Both the position numbers and the translations under genes were made by a program. A DNA stretch of 10,755 bases from Proteobacteria bacterium UBA6156 (GTDB taxonomy: Bacteria; Pseudomonadota; Alphaproteobacteria; UBA2136; UBA6156), in the NCBI GenBank assembly GCA_002422365.1, contig DIUO01000008.1, positions 1 to 10,755 of the forward strand, read 5' to 3'. The notes under the pieces were generated by a model that was not told where the DNA came from, ran no database searches, and saw only the letters and a program-made list of their open reading frames with translations. Shown piece by piece: positions 5,531-10,755 of this stretch. Numbering within the stretch: position 1 is the first letter of the stretch; each line of letters opens with the position of its first letter.

Positions 5531-6847
5531 TTAGGCGGGGCGGCCCAGCGGGAAGTAGGTGAGGCCGGCGGCTTGAGCCTCTTGCAGGGTGAAGAGGTTG
5601 CGCAGGTCTATCAGCACCGGTTGCTTGAGGGCGGCTTTGAGCTGCTTGAGGTTGAGGGTGCGGAAGTCGGCCCACTCGGTGAGGATGACGGCACTGTCGG
5701 CGCCGTTCAGGGTGTCTTCGATACTGCCCGCGTAGGTGAGGGTGGGCATGAGTTCCTTTGCGCGCTCCATGGCGGCGGGGTCGTACGCTACAATGGTGGC
5801 GCCCATGCTTTGGAGGCGGGGGAGGATGGTGAGCGAGGAGGCGTCGCGCATGTCGTCGGTATTGGCTTTGAATGCCAGGCCGAGCACGGCGATGGTTTTG
5901 CCTTTGACACCGCCCAGGTTGGCGGCGATGCGGTCCGCCATTTGCTCTTTAATGCTTTGGTTGGTGCGGATGGTTTCTTCCACCAGGTTCAGCTGCACGC
6001 CGTGGTCTCGCGCGGTTTTGGCCAGGGCGTTGGTGTCCTTCGGGAAGCAGCTGCCGCCGTAGCCGGGGCCGGGTTGGAGGAAGCGCGGGGCGATGCGGCT
6101 ATCCAGCCCCATGCCGCGGGCGACGCTGAGGATATCGGCGCCGACTTTGTCGCAGAGGCTGATGAGCTCGTTCACGAAGGTGATTTTGGTGGCGAGGAAG
6201 GCGTTGGCGGCGTACTTGATGAGCTCGGAACTGGCGCGGTTGGTGACGTGTAGGGTGACGCCCTGGTCGGTCAGCGGCTTATAGATGCTGGCCATCATGG
6301 CTTCGGCGCGGTCGTTCTCTATCCCCACCACGACGCGGTCGGGCTTGAGGAAGTCGCCGACGGCTTCGCCTTCGCGCAAAAATTCCGGGTTGCTGGTGAC
6401 GTCGAAGTCGGCAGATGGATTGGTGGTGCGGATGGCGTCTTCTACCAGCTGGCCGGTGCCCACCGGCACGGTGCTTTTGTTGATGATGACGGTGTAGCCG
6501 GAGAGGTGCGGGGCGAGTTGTTCGGCGGCGGCTTGCACGTATTGGAGGTCGGCGGAGCCGTCTTCATCTTGCGGGGTGCCCACGGCGATGAAAATGGCGT
6601 CGGACTGAGGCACCACCGAGGCGAGGTTGGTGGTGAAATGCAGGCGGCCCGCTTTGGCGTTGCGGCGGACCATTTCTTGCAGGCCGGGCTCGTAAATCGG
6701 GATGATGCCCTCGTTTTTGAGGTTGTCGATTTTGGATTGATCGACATCGACACAGGTGACGTTGAAGCCCATTTCGGCAAAACAGGTGCCGCTGACCAGG
6801 CCGACGTAGCCGGTGCCTATCATGGTGAGGTTGCGGGCTTGGGTCAT
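5531..6847 (-). CDS. ugd: UDP-glucose 6-dehydrogenase
   Basis: A 438-aa, full-length cytosolic enzyme that oxidises UDP-glucose twice with NAD+ to UDP-glucuronate, a precursor of capsule, exopolysaccharide and LPS sugars. The N-terminal Rossmann domain has GTGYVGL (11-17). Family motifs follow: VGTPQDEDGSADL (89-101), STVPVGTG (125-132), NPEFLREG (153-160), the central helix KYAANAFLATKITFVNE (211-227) with the conserved Lys and Asn, and PGPGYGGSCFPKD (259-271) with the catalytic Cys267. The C-terminal UDP-binding domain includes LGLAFKANTDDMRDA. ATG 6847 is preceded by GGAGAG at 9 nt and by a 17-nt-spaced promoter. ExoD, another protein linked to exopolysaccharide, is encoded about 1.4 kb upstream on the same strand, but tRNA-Trp and a toxin-antitoxin pair lie between, so they are not one operon. 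Confidence 0.97.
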   Translation of the reverse strand: MTQARNLTMIGTGYVGLVSGTCFAEMGFNVTCVDVDQSKIDNLKNEGIIPIYEPGLQEMVRRNAKAGRLHFTTNLASVVPQSDAIFIAVGTPQDEDGSADLQYVQAAAEQLAPHLSGYTVIINKSTVPVGTGQLVEDAIRTTNPSADFDVTSNPEFLREGEAVGDFLKPDRVVVGIENDRAEAMMASIYKPLTDQGVTLHVTNRASSELIKYAANAFLATKITFVNELISLCDKVGADILSVARGMGLDSRIAPRFLQPGPGYGGSCFPKDTNALAKTARDHGVQLNLVEETIRTNQSIKEQMADRIAANLGGVKGKTIAVLGLAFKANTDDMRDASSLTILPRLQSMGATIVAYDPAAMERAKELMPTLTYAGSIEDTLNGADSAVILTEWADFRTLNLKQLKAALKQPVLIDLRNLFTLQEAQAAGLTYFPLGRPA

Positions 6848-6884
6848 GGGGAATTCTCTCCGGTTTTATGCGTTGAACGGGCGA

Positions 6885-6913
6885 GTTATAGGCGGGAAAG
6901 GGCTGGTTTGCAA
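6885..6913 (-). promoter_or_regulatory. Sigma70-like promoter of ugd
   Basis: On the minus strand TTGCAA (6908-6913) and TATAAC (6885-6890) are 17 nt apart, placing transcription start near 6878 and leaving a leader of about 30 nt with the GGAGAG ribosome site. Confidence 0.65.
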
Positions 6914-6939
6914 GGGGATTTGGGGATTTTCGGCGGGAA

Positions 6940-7359
6940 TTAACTGTGGGGGTAACAGGACAGATTATGATCCACTAAGTAAATTTGGATCTCTCGCCCT
7001 TCTAATAATCCTATTAAACGGCCTTTCACACCATGGAATCTAAAAACATCTAATTTTTGCACTTCGGCAGTAATAAAACTCGGTAAACGTCTGCGGATTT
7101 GTGTACGGTTAATTTTTTCAAACCCATGCCCTTCTCTGGGCTCCTGTCTAATTTGGCGTAATGTTAACGAACTTAAAATCCTTATTTTATCAGCAAGCGC
7201 CGCTTTAAAAGCCTGATCACAGGCACCAATACAATAATCTCTATCGGATAAGTGAAATGAGAAGGTTGGTTTTTCAGCATCATTGCTAAGACTTCCTTTT
7301 TCTGGAACGGCTTTAGCAAACTTCCCTGTATGTGGAGGGTTAGTTTTAAATTTTGACAT
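6940..7359 (-). CDS. Probable toxin of a Panacea-type (PanAT) toxin-antitoxin pair
   Basis: A 139-aa protein encoded 5 nt after the Panacea antitoxin gene, without its own clear ribosome site, so translational coupling is likely. The N-terminus (1-30) is basic and probably flexible. From about residue 32 the pattern FSFHLSDRDYCIGACDQAFK, then KIRILSSLTLRQIRQEPREG (58-77) and VFRFHGVKGRLIGLLEGREI (105-124), ending in IYLVDHN (126-132), resembles small RelE/ParE-fold toxins, in which a basic patch (RFHGVKGR) sits on a beta-sheet followed by a [LV]DHN strand. RNase activity on translating mRNA is the family expectation if this is right, but I see no decisive catalytic triad and the assignment rests largely on the partner gene. 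AT-rich compared with ugd and the tRNA side. Confidence 0.65.
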   Translation of the reverse strand: MSKFKTNPPHTGKFAKAVPEKGSLSNDAEKPTFSFHLSDRDYCIGACDQAFKAALADKIRILSSLTLRQIRQEPREGHGFEKINRTQIRRRLPSFITAEVQKLDVFRFHGVKGRLIGLLEGREIQIYLVDHNLSCYPHS

Positions 7360-7364
7360 TTTTA

Positions 7365-7820
7365 CTATACAAGTTTAGTTGCGAAAAAACTTATCAAATC
7401 AGTGTGAGGAATTTCTTTTCCTGCCAGCTTGCCGTCTCCCCAATTCTTTAACCAAGGATCTTCTTTGTGCGTCATTTCCCGAAGAGCCCATGCGCTAAAT
7501 TGCCCAAGTTCATTATAAATATCATCAAGAAACGATTTAATTTCGGTAGGCATTTTATTCATACCGTCAGCGGGCTCAATTAATGTCCGAACTGGATTAG
7601 AGCCATTTTCAGCTAGAGCTGCATATAAGTTACGTACCACAGGCCCATGCTTCCATGCCTCAATATTTTCTTCAAATAACGGCGTTCCGTGATTGATAGC
7701 CAGATAAAAGCCTTGAGCATAATAGCAAAGTTTCTGTAACTTTAAATTAGTTATAAGCCCATCTTCGCCCTCCTGCTGAGAACGATGGATAAAATAGTTT
7801 GCTACATCATGAACCTTCAT
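7365..7820 (-). CDS. Panacea-domain (SocA/GepA-like, DUF4065) antitoxin
   Basis: A 151-aa protein with the full DUF4065/Panacea signature: TNLKLQKLCYYAQGFYLA (25-41) in the first helices, EAWKHGPVVRNLY (54-66), and FSAWALREMTHKEDPW (108-123). Panacea proteins are described as antitoxins that neutralise many unrelated toxins; SocA of Caulobacter, which also delivers its toxin to ClpXP, belongs to the same domain family. ATG 7820 is chosen because AGGGAGAGG lies just upstream and a perfect TATAAT (7848-7853) sits 28 nt before it; an in-frame ATG at 7877 is upstream of that promoter. Gene order is antitoxin then toxin, with the toxin start 5 nt after the TAG stop. The pair lies in an AT-rich block next to the 3' end of tRNA-Trp, a common site for mobile DNA. 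Confidence 0.88.
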   Translation of the reverse strand: MKVHDVANYFIHRSQQEGEDGLITNLKLQKLCYYAQGFYLAINHGTPLFEENIEAWKHGPVVRNLYAALAENGSNPVRTLIEPADGMNKMPTEIKSFLDDIYNELGQFSAWALREMTHKEDPWLKNWGDGKLAGKEIPHTDLISFFATKLV

Positions 7821-7847
7821 AGCTAGCCTCTCCCTTCTGATATAAAT

Positions 7848-7878
7848 ATTATAGCATGTAACGTGCCAACTTAACATG
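7848..7878 (-). promoter_or_regulatory. Promoter and overlapping inverted repeat of the toxin-antitoxin operon
   Basis: A consensus -10, TATAAT (7848-7853), lies upstream of the antitoxin start; the -35 is weak. An inverted repeat with arms CATGTTAA and TTACATG (7855-7878 read on the minus strand) covers the -10/-35 spacer and the -35 region. An operator for autoregulation is the natural reading. Panacea proteins are not classical DNA binders, so the binding protein is unknown. Confidence 0.5.
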
Positions 7879-8075
7879 AAACAAACGAATATACGTTTAA
7901 GATGTTGTAATTATGTAAAGCAAGATAAAGTGAAAGGTAATATATAATTAATAAAAGTATTATACGTTTTACAAATTCAAATATGCGACCCGCGCCAAAA
8001 TATTATAATAGAGGAGGTCGCTGAAGGCGCCAAAACTGCGGGAAGGGGAGGATTGGGTGGAGGATAGTGTAACTT
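7879..8075. other. AT-rich gene-free stretch between the toxin-antitoxin operon and tRNA-Trp
   Basis: No credible gene. It holds AAACGAATATACGTTT (an inverted repeat near 7884-7899), a GCGACC/GGTCGC inverted pair (about 7986-8021) and two direct copies of GCGCCAAAA (7993-8001 and 8027-8035). An 11-mer TGCGACCCGCG is shared with the tRNA gene (7984-7994, 8101-8111). Composition switches from AT-rich to GC-rich near 8035. No tRNA terminator is obvious. Confidence 0.4.
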
Positions 8076-8151
8076 TGGCAGGGGAGACAGGGATCGAACC
8101 TGCGACCCGCGGTTTTGGAGACCGCTACTCTACCAGCTGAGCTACTCCCCT
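8076..8151 (-). tRNA. trnW: tRNA-Trp (anticodon CCA), CCA end encoded
   Basis: A complete cloverleaf of 76 nt. The acceptor stem AGGGGAG/CTCCCCT is perfect, the D arm GCTC-AGCTGGTA-GAGT follows, and the anticodon stem GCGGT/ACCGC encloses CTCCAAA with anticodon CCA. The variable loop has 5 nt, and the T arm is GCAGG-TTCGATC-CCTGT. Discriminator G73 and an encoded CCA follow (8076-8079). CCA decodes UGG only, in line with TGA being a stop in this genome. In many alphaproteobacteria this tRNA sits between tuf and secE; here tuf is 2.5 kb away and secE is absent on the other side. Confidence 0.97.
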
Positions 8152-8238
8152 ACCGGGGCTGGTTATGGCATGGGTGCGGCGGGGTTTCAAGTGGTTTTGT
8201 GCCTGCGGGGCAGTGCATTGCCACCGCGTGCAACAGCT

Positions 8239-8838
8239 TTAGAAGAAATTTTGGATGGCATAGACCGCCGTGATGCCCAGCAGTGTGCCGATGACCAGGC
8301 TGGAGAGGGTGAGCGCGAAGCCTGCGAGGACGGCGAGACCATCGCGGAACAGCACGCCCAGCGCCAGCACGATGTTGGCCAGGGCCGGAAGGGTGTTGCC
8401 GAACGGAATGGGCAAAAAGACGATAAAGGCATTGAGCATGACGGCCAGGCCGATAAGGCGGAGGGCGGGGCCTTTGGTGAGCTCTGTCCGGCGGACTTTG
8501 CAGAGTTTTTCTGCCCGGTGGTAGGCTTTGGCCATGTTCAGGAGGATGGTGCGGGCGGTTTCGGTTTTTAATTTATAATTTTGCAGCTTGCGGGGCAGTG
8601 TGACCGCCTTTTTGCCCATGACCCAAGCCAAACCCACCACAAACATGGCCGGGCTGAACAAGCTGCCCAACGGAATGCCCGTGCTGGGCAACAGGCCGGG
8701 GATGGAGACCAGGAGGAGGAGGGTGGCCAGCACTTCCTCTTGGTGCTGTTGCAGCAGGCTGGTGACGGTGACGGTGCCTTTGGCGGGCAGAGACTCGGCC
8801 TGGGCGCGGGTGGCGCGGGAAAGGGTGTGGTTGTGCAT
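8239..8838 (-). CDS. exoD: ExoD-family membrane protein (exopolysaccharide synthesis)
   Basis: A 199-aa integral membrane protein with the ExoD (PF06055-type) layout: a cytosolic N-terminus, a first hydrophobic region VLATLLLLVSIPGLLPSTGI (34-53), the block GSLFSPAMFVVGLAWVMGKK (58-77), a charged middle (KLQNYKLKTETARTILLNMA), then NAFIVFLPIPFGNTLPALAN with the typical P-x-G-N-x-x-P-A pattern and LGVLFRDGLAVLAGF near the C-terminus. ExoD of Sinorhizobium affects exopolysaccharide production and alkali tolerance; the biochemical role is not established. ATG 8838 lies 6 nt after the stop of the tRNA-deacylase gene, with AAGGG-type ribosome sites in the junction, so the two are cotranscribed. 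The tRNA-Trp gene follows 87 nt downstream. Confidence 0.87.
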   Translation of the reverse strand: MHNHTLSRATRAQAESLPAKGTVTVTSLLQQHQEEVLATLLLLVSIPGLLPSTGIPLGSLFSPAMFVVGLAWVMGKKAVTLPRKLQNYKLKTETARTILLNMAKAYHRAEKLCKVRRTELTKGPALRLIGLAVMLNAFIVFLPIPFGNTLPALANIVLALGVLFRDGLAVLAGFALTLSSLVIGTLLGITAVYAIQNFF

Positions 8839-8844
8839 AAGCCC

Positions 8845-9351
8845 TTATGCCCTTGGGAAGAGCCCGAGGTCAAGGAGTTCCACCTGGTGGCCCCAATGCT
8901 GGATGGCCTGCACCATGTGCGCCGGGCTGAGGGCGGTGGTTTGGCTGTTGATGAGCGGGTGGGGGAGAATGTGGGTGTCGTGCATGACAATGCTATCCAG
9001 AATAAACCGCAGGCTGCCGGGCTTGGCATTGATGAGTGCCAGCGGGCTGACGCTGCCGGGTGTGACGCCGAGGTATTCGTAGAGGGTTGTTTCGTCGGTG
9101 AAGGAGAGGCGGTCTTTGGCGCCTAAATGTTTGCCGAGGGTGTTCAGATTCAGCAGGCGGTCTTGGCGGGCGGTGATGAGGTAGAGGTTTTTGGCTTTGT
9201 CCTTCACAAACAGGTTTTTGATATGTGCGCCAGGCAGGTGGCCGGTAATGCCGTGGCCTTCATCTACCGTAAACACAGCCGCGTGGTGGTGGGTTTGGAA
9301 GGGGAGGTTGAGGGCTGTGAGGGCGGTGTGGAGGGATTCGGGGGAATGCAT
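8845..9351 (-). CDS. YbaK/ProX-type aminoacyl-tRNA deacylase
   Basis: A 168-aa single-domain protein of the trans-editing INS superfamily, which hydrolyses mischarged tRNA (Ala-tRNA-Pro for ProX/PrdX, Cys-tRNA-Pro for YbaK). The pattern is closest to ProX: AVFTVDEGHGITGHLPG (25-41), HIKNLFVKDK (43-52) with the essential Lys45, YLITARQDRLLNLNTLGKHL (57-76), LGVTPGSVSPLALIN (94-108) with the GSVSP loop, and HPLINSQTT (131-139). Length matches standalone ProX. It acts in the cytosol with prolyl-tRNA synthetase lacking an editing domain. It is first gene of a two-gene operon with exoD. No ribosome site precedes ATG 9351; TACACT ends 4 nt before it, so a very short or leaderless message is possible. 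Confidence 0.92.
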   Translation of the reverse strand: MHSPESLHTALTALNLPFQTHHHAAVFTVDEGHGITGHLPGAHIKNLFVKDKAKNLYLITARQDRLLNLNTLGKHLGAKDRLSFTDETTLYEYLGVTPGSVSPLALINAKPGSLRFILDSIVMHDTHILPHPLINSQTTALSPAHMVQAIQHWGHQVELLDLGLFPRA

Positions 9352-9401
9352 GGTTAGTGTATCAGTGTTTAGTGATTTAGTGTTTTGGTTTTATTTAATT
9401 T

Positions 9402-10253
9402 TTAGTTTTTGATAAAGAGGAGCATAAAGCCAAGGGCGAGGGCTGCCAAGGCGAAACTGGTGCGGCGGGTGAGGGGGAGGTCGCGGGTGGAGATGTCGTA
9501 CACTGCAAAAAGTGCGGCGCCGGACATGGTGATGAGGATGACCACGGCGAGCGGGAGGGCGGCGTAGGCGAAGCCTTCTATCGCCACGCCCGTAAAGGCG
9601 ACGGCCAGCAGGGGCCAGGCCTTGGAGATTTGGAATGGCGTTTGTTGAACCGCAGGCATGAGCCACAGCAAGCTGTAGAGGAAGGTGGACATACCCTGCG
9701 CCAGCACGGTGAAGCTGAGGACGCTGGGTTGAAACGTTTGGCCGTATTTATAAGCGGAAATTTGCAGCGTGATGACCGCACACCAGACGACCAAAGCCAC
9801 GGCTTGCTTGAGGTTGGGCACGCTGTTGCGCGCACGGCTGAGCAGCAAGCTGCCGACCAGAATGCTGGCCAGCGCGGCCACGGTGGCGAAGGGGAAGGTG
9901 GTGTGGAAGAGGAAGATATCCGCCCCCGAAGCCATGAGGGTGAGGAGGGCTTTTTTGTAGCCTGCGACTTCTGTGAGGCTAAGCGACTGCAGCAGCCAGA
10001 CGAGGATGGTGGTGGTGGTGACGGTGCAGGCAGCCCAGAGCAGCGCCCACTGAAGCGCTTGGGGGGTGAGGGTGAAGGTGAGGGTGCCGGTGGCGTGGGT
10101 GATGAGGAAGGTGGCTGCCCAGACCGGAAAAAGAAGAGCAAGCCAGCTGGGGAGGATGAAGGGGCTGGCGTGCGCGGCGCCATTGCGCTTGATGAGGATG
10201 CCGAGGCCTGTGAAGCAGAGGCCGGAGACGATGGCGGCGAGGAGGGGGAGCAT
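9402..10253 (-). CDS. EamA/DMT-superfamily-like transporter
   Basis: A 283-aa protein with ten predicted membrane segments, the size and topology of drug/metabolite transporters with two EamA repeats of five helices. Features include the N-terminal helix with GILIKRNGAAHASP (18-31), the end of repeat 1 (VAGYKKALLTLMASGADIFL; FATVAALASILVGSLLLSRA), and a second half starting near LKQAVALVVWCAVITLQISA. The substrate cannot be inferred. The EamA match is by topology and general pattern only. The stop is 50 nt upstream of the deacylase start, and the gap is AT-rich with repeated TTTAGTG. No Shine-Dalgarno is visible before ATG 10253; GATAAC lies 8 nt upstream. Confidence 0.68.
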   Translation of the reverse strand: MLPLLAAIVSGLCFTGLGILIKRNGAAHASPFILPSWLALLFPVWAATFLITHATGTLTFTLTPQALQWALLWAACTVTTTTILVWLLQSLSLTEVAGYKKALLTLMASGADIFLFHTTFPFATVAALASILVGSLLLSRARNSVPNLKQAVALVVWCAVITLQISAYKYGQTFQPSVLSFTVLAQGMSTFLYSLLWLMPAVQQTPFQISKAWPLLAVAFTGVAIEGFAYAALPLAVVILITMSGAALFAVYDISTRDLPLTRRTSFALAALALGFMLLFIKN

Positions 10254-10353
10254 GGCGATAAGTTATCAGAAGTTAGAGGTTAGAAGTTAGATTTTTAGAT
10301 GGGAGACGTGGGAGATATTTTTACAGGAAGTGCCGGAGAGAGTTGGGGGTGGT

Positions 10354-10407
10354 GCCGGCGCGGTGCTTTTCACAAAATCAAAGATTTTGGAAAAGCATCC
10401 GCCTGGC
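10354..10407. repeat. Long intergenic hairpin 2
   Basis: TGCTTTTCACAAAATC (10364-10379) pairs with GATTTTGGAAAAGCA (10383-10397) around an AAA loop with one bulge. Outside it GCGG/CCGC (10360-10363 with 10399-10402) and GCCGG/CTGGC (10354-10358 with 10403-10407) continue the stem. The architecture (AT-rich inner stem, three-base loop, GC-rich outer stem, single bulges) matches 5388-5448. Confidence 0.75.
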
Positions 10408-10495
10408 GCGGTGGGACTCGCTAGGCTCGGGCATTCCGTAGTAAATATTCAGGGGGTGGTGAGGTTTGGTTTGTTTATGAGAATATTTTCGAGAT

Positions 10496-10553
10496 CCCGG
10501 GTCTGGCTGTGGGCCCGCGATTTGTTCCAAATCGCACCCCAGCTCAGCCCGGG
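10496..10553. repeat. Long intergenic hairpin 3
   Basis: GCGATTTG (10517-10524) pairs with CAAATCGC (10528-10535) around a TTC loop. GGG/CCC, GCTG/CAGC, CTG/CAG and finally CCCGGG (10496-10501) with CCCGGG (10548-10553) continue the stem with small bulges. Same design as the hairpins at 5388 and 10354. Confidence 0.75.
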
Positions 10554-10589
10554 AAACGGTGCTTGGGAGAGAGGGTGTTTTAGAACGAA

Positions 10590-10615
10590 AAAAAGAGGCC
10601 CGGAGGCCTCTTTTT
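10590..10615 (-). terminator. Intrinsic terminator of tuf
   Basis: AAAAAGAGGCC (10590-10600) pairs with GGCCTCTTTTT (10605-10615) around a four-base loop, an 11-bp stem. Read on the minus strand it is followed by a run of seven T, 14 nt beyond the tuf stop. It closes the tuf transcript, so the genes to its left need their own promoters. Confidence 0.93.
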
Positions 10616-10628
10616 GGGTTGGATGCAA

Positions 10629-10755
10629 CTATTTGATGATAGATGCAACCACGCCGGCGCCGACGGTGCGGCCGCCTTGGCGGATGGCGAAGCGCAGCCC
10701 CTCATCCATCGCGATCGGCGCAAGCAGCTCAACGTCCATCGAGACGTTGTCGCCC
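10629..10755 (-). CDS. tuf: Elongation factor Tu, C-terminal 41 residues (partial)
   Basis: The visible end reads GDNVSMDVELLAPIAMDEGL followed by RFAIRQGGRTVGAGVVASII and K, then TAG. This is the C-terminal beta-barrel (domain III) of EF-Tu, the GTPase that delivers aminoacyl-tRNA to the ribosome. GDN, ELLAPIAMDEGLRFAIR and GGRTVGAGVV are all near-invariant. The 5' part lies beyond the right edge. Whether this is one of two tuf copies cannot be seen. Confidence 0.97.
   Translation of the reverse strand, partial: GDNVSMDVELLAPIAMDEGLRFAIRQGGRTVGAGVVASIIK

Larger units (their letters stand above)
10254..10589. other. Gene-free stretch between tuf and the EamA-like gene
   Basis: About 340 nt without a credible gene on either strand. 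It carries a TTAG-rich tract next to the EamA start (10262-10297), two long hairpins (listed separately) and an 8-bp inverted repeat AAATATTC/GAATATTT (10443-10450 with 10481-10488). Promoter elements for the EamA-like gene should be here, but none is convincing. Confidence 0.6.

Noticed and set aside
5573..6253. Long plus-strand open frame opposite ugd
   Set aside because: Gly/Val/Glu-rich composition typical of an antisense shadow; ugd on the other strand is unambiguous.
7821..7877. ATG 7877 as start of the Panacea antitoxin
   Set aside because: It is upstream of the TATAAT box, while ATG 7820 has a strong AGGGAGAGG and fits the usual domain beginning.
7984..8111. An 11-base match between 7984-7994 and the tRNA-Trp gene as a possible attachment-site remnant
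   Set aside because: Eleven-base matches are expected by chance in a 10-kb window and it does not cover the tRNA 3' end used by integrases.
9630..10283. 217-codon plus-strand frame opposite the EamA-like gene
   Set aside because: Gly/Glu/Arg-rich low complexity, no ribosome site; the minus frame has ten regular membrane segments.

Overview
The window looks like a chromosomal segment of a GC-rich proteobacterium, most likely an alphaproteobacterium. The evidence is a 16S 3' end followed by TTTCTAAGGAT, an ExoD-family protein, a 438-aa UDP-glucose dehydrogenase, and a tuf gene and a tRNA-Trp(CCA) in the same orientation. TGA acts as a stop (unknown membrane gene, 1954) and the tRNA-Trp has a normal CCA anticodon, so nothing points to a recoded genome. 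The taxon remains an inference, because the 16S fragment is unusual.

Left end (1-1512): the 3' third of a 16S rRNA gene ends near 476. No tRNA or 23S follows. Within about 90 nt there is a hairpin plus U-run terminator, then an imperfect second copy of the 16S tail, spacer and terminator (581-718). An AT-rich gene for a membrane-anchored HIRAN-domain protein (776-1297) comes next, and then a 215-nt gap.

Middle (1513-5530): a GNAT acetyltransferase gene flanked by two copies of a 32-nt stretch from the 3' end of its neighbour; a polytopic membrane protein of unknown family (minus); a zf-TFIIB-like small protein (plus) divergent from it; a CaCA-type cation antiporter homologue (minus) in which both signature glutamates are glutamine; and a GntR/FadR-type regulator (minus) with a clear sigma70-like promoter. 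A 280-nt gene-free stretch after that holds a very long hairpin and the terminator of ugd.

Right part (5531-10755), all minus strand: ugd (UDP-glucuronate supply for polysaccharides); an AT-rich Panacea-domain antitoxin/toxin pair directly downstream of tRNA-Trp; tRNA-Trp; exoD and a ProX/YbaK-type tRNA deacylase as a two-gene operon; an EamA-like transporter; a 370-nt gene-free stretch with two more long hairpins; and the last 41 codons of tuf with its terminator.

The likely housekeeping frame is the 16S gene, ugd, trnW and tuf. The likely accessory insertions are the two AT-rich blocks (HIRAN gene 776-1297; toxin-antitoxin 6940-8035) and the GNAT cassette. In many alphaproteobacteria tuf is followed by trnW, secE and nusG. 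Here three genes separate tuf from trnW, and a toxin-antitoxin pair sits where secE would be expected.
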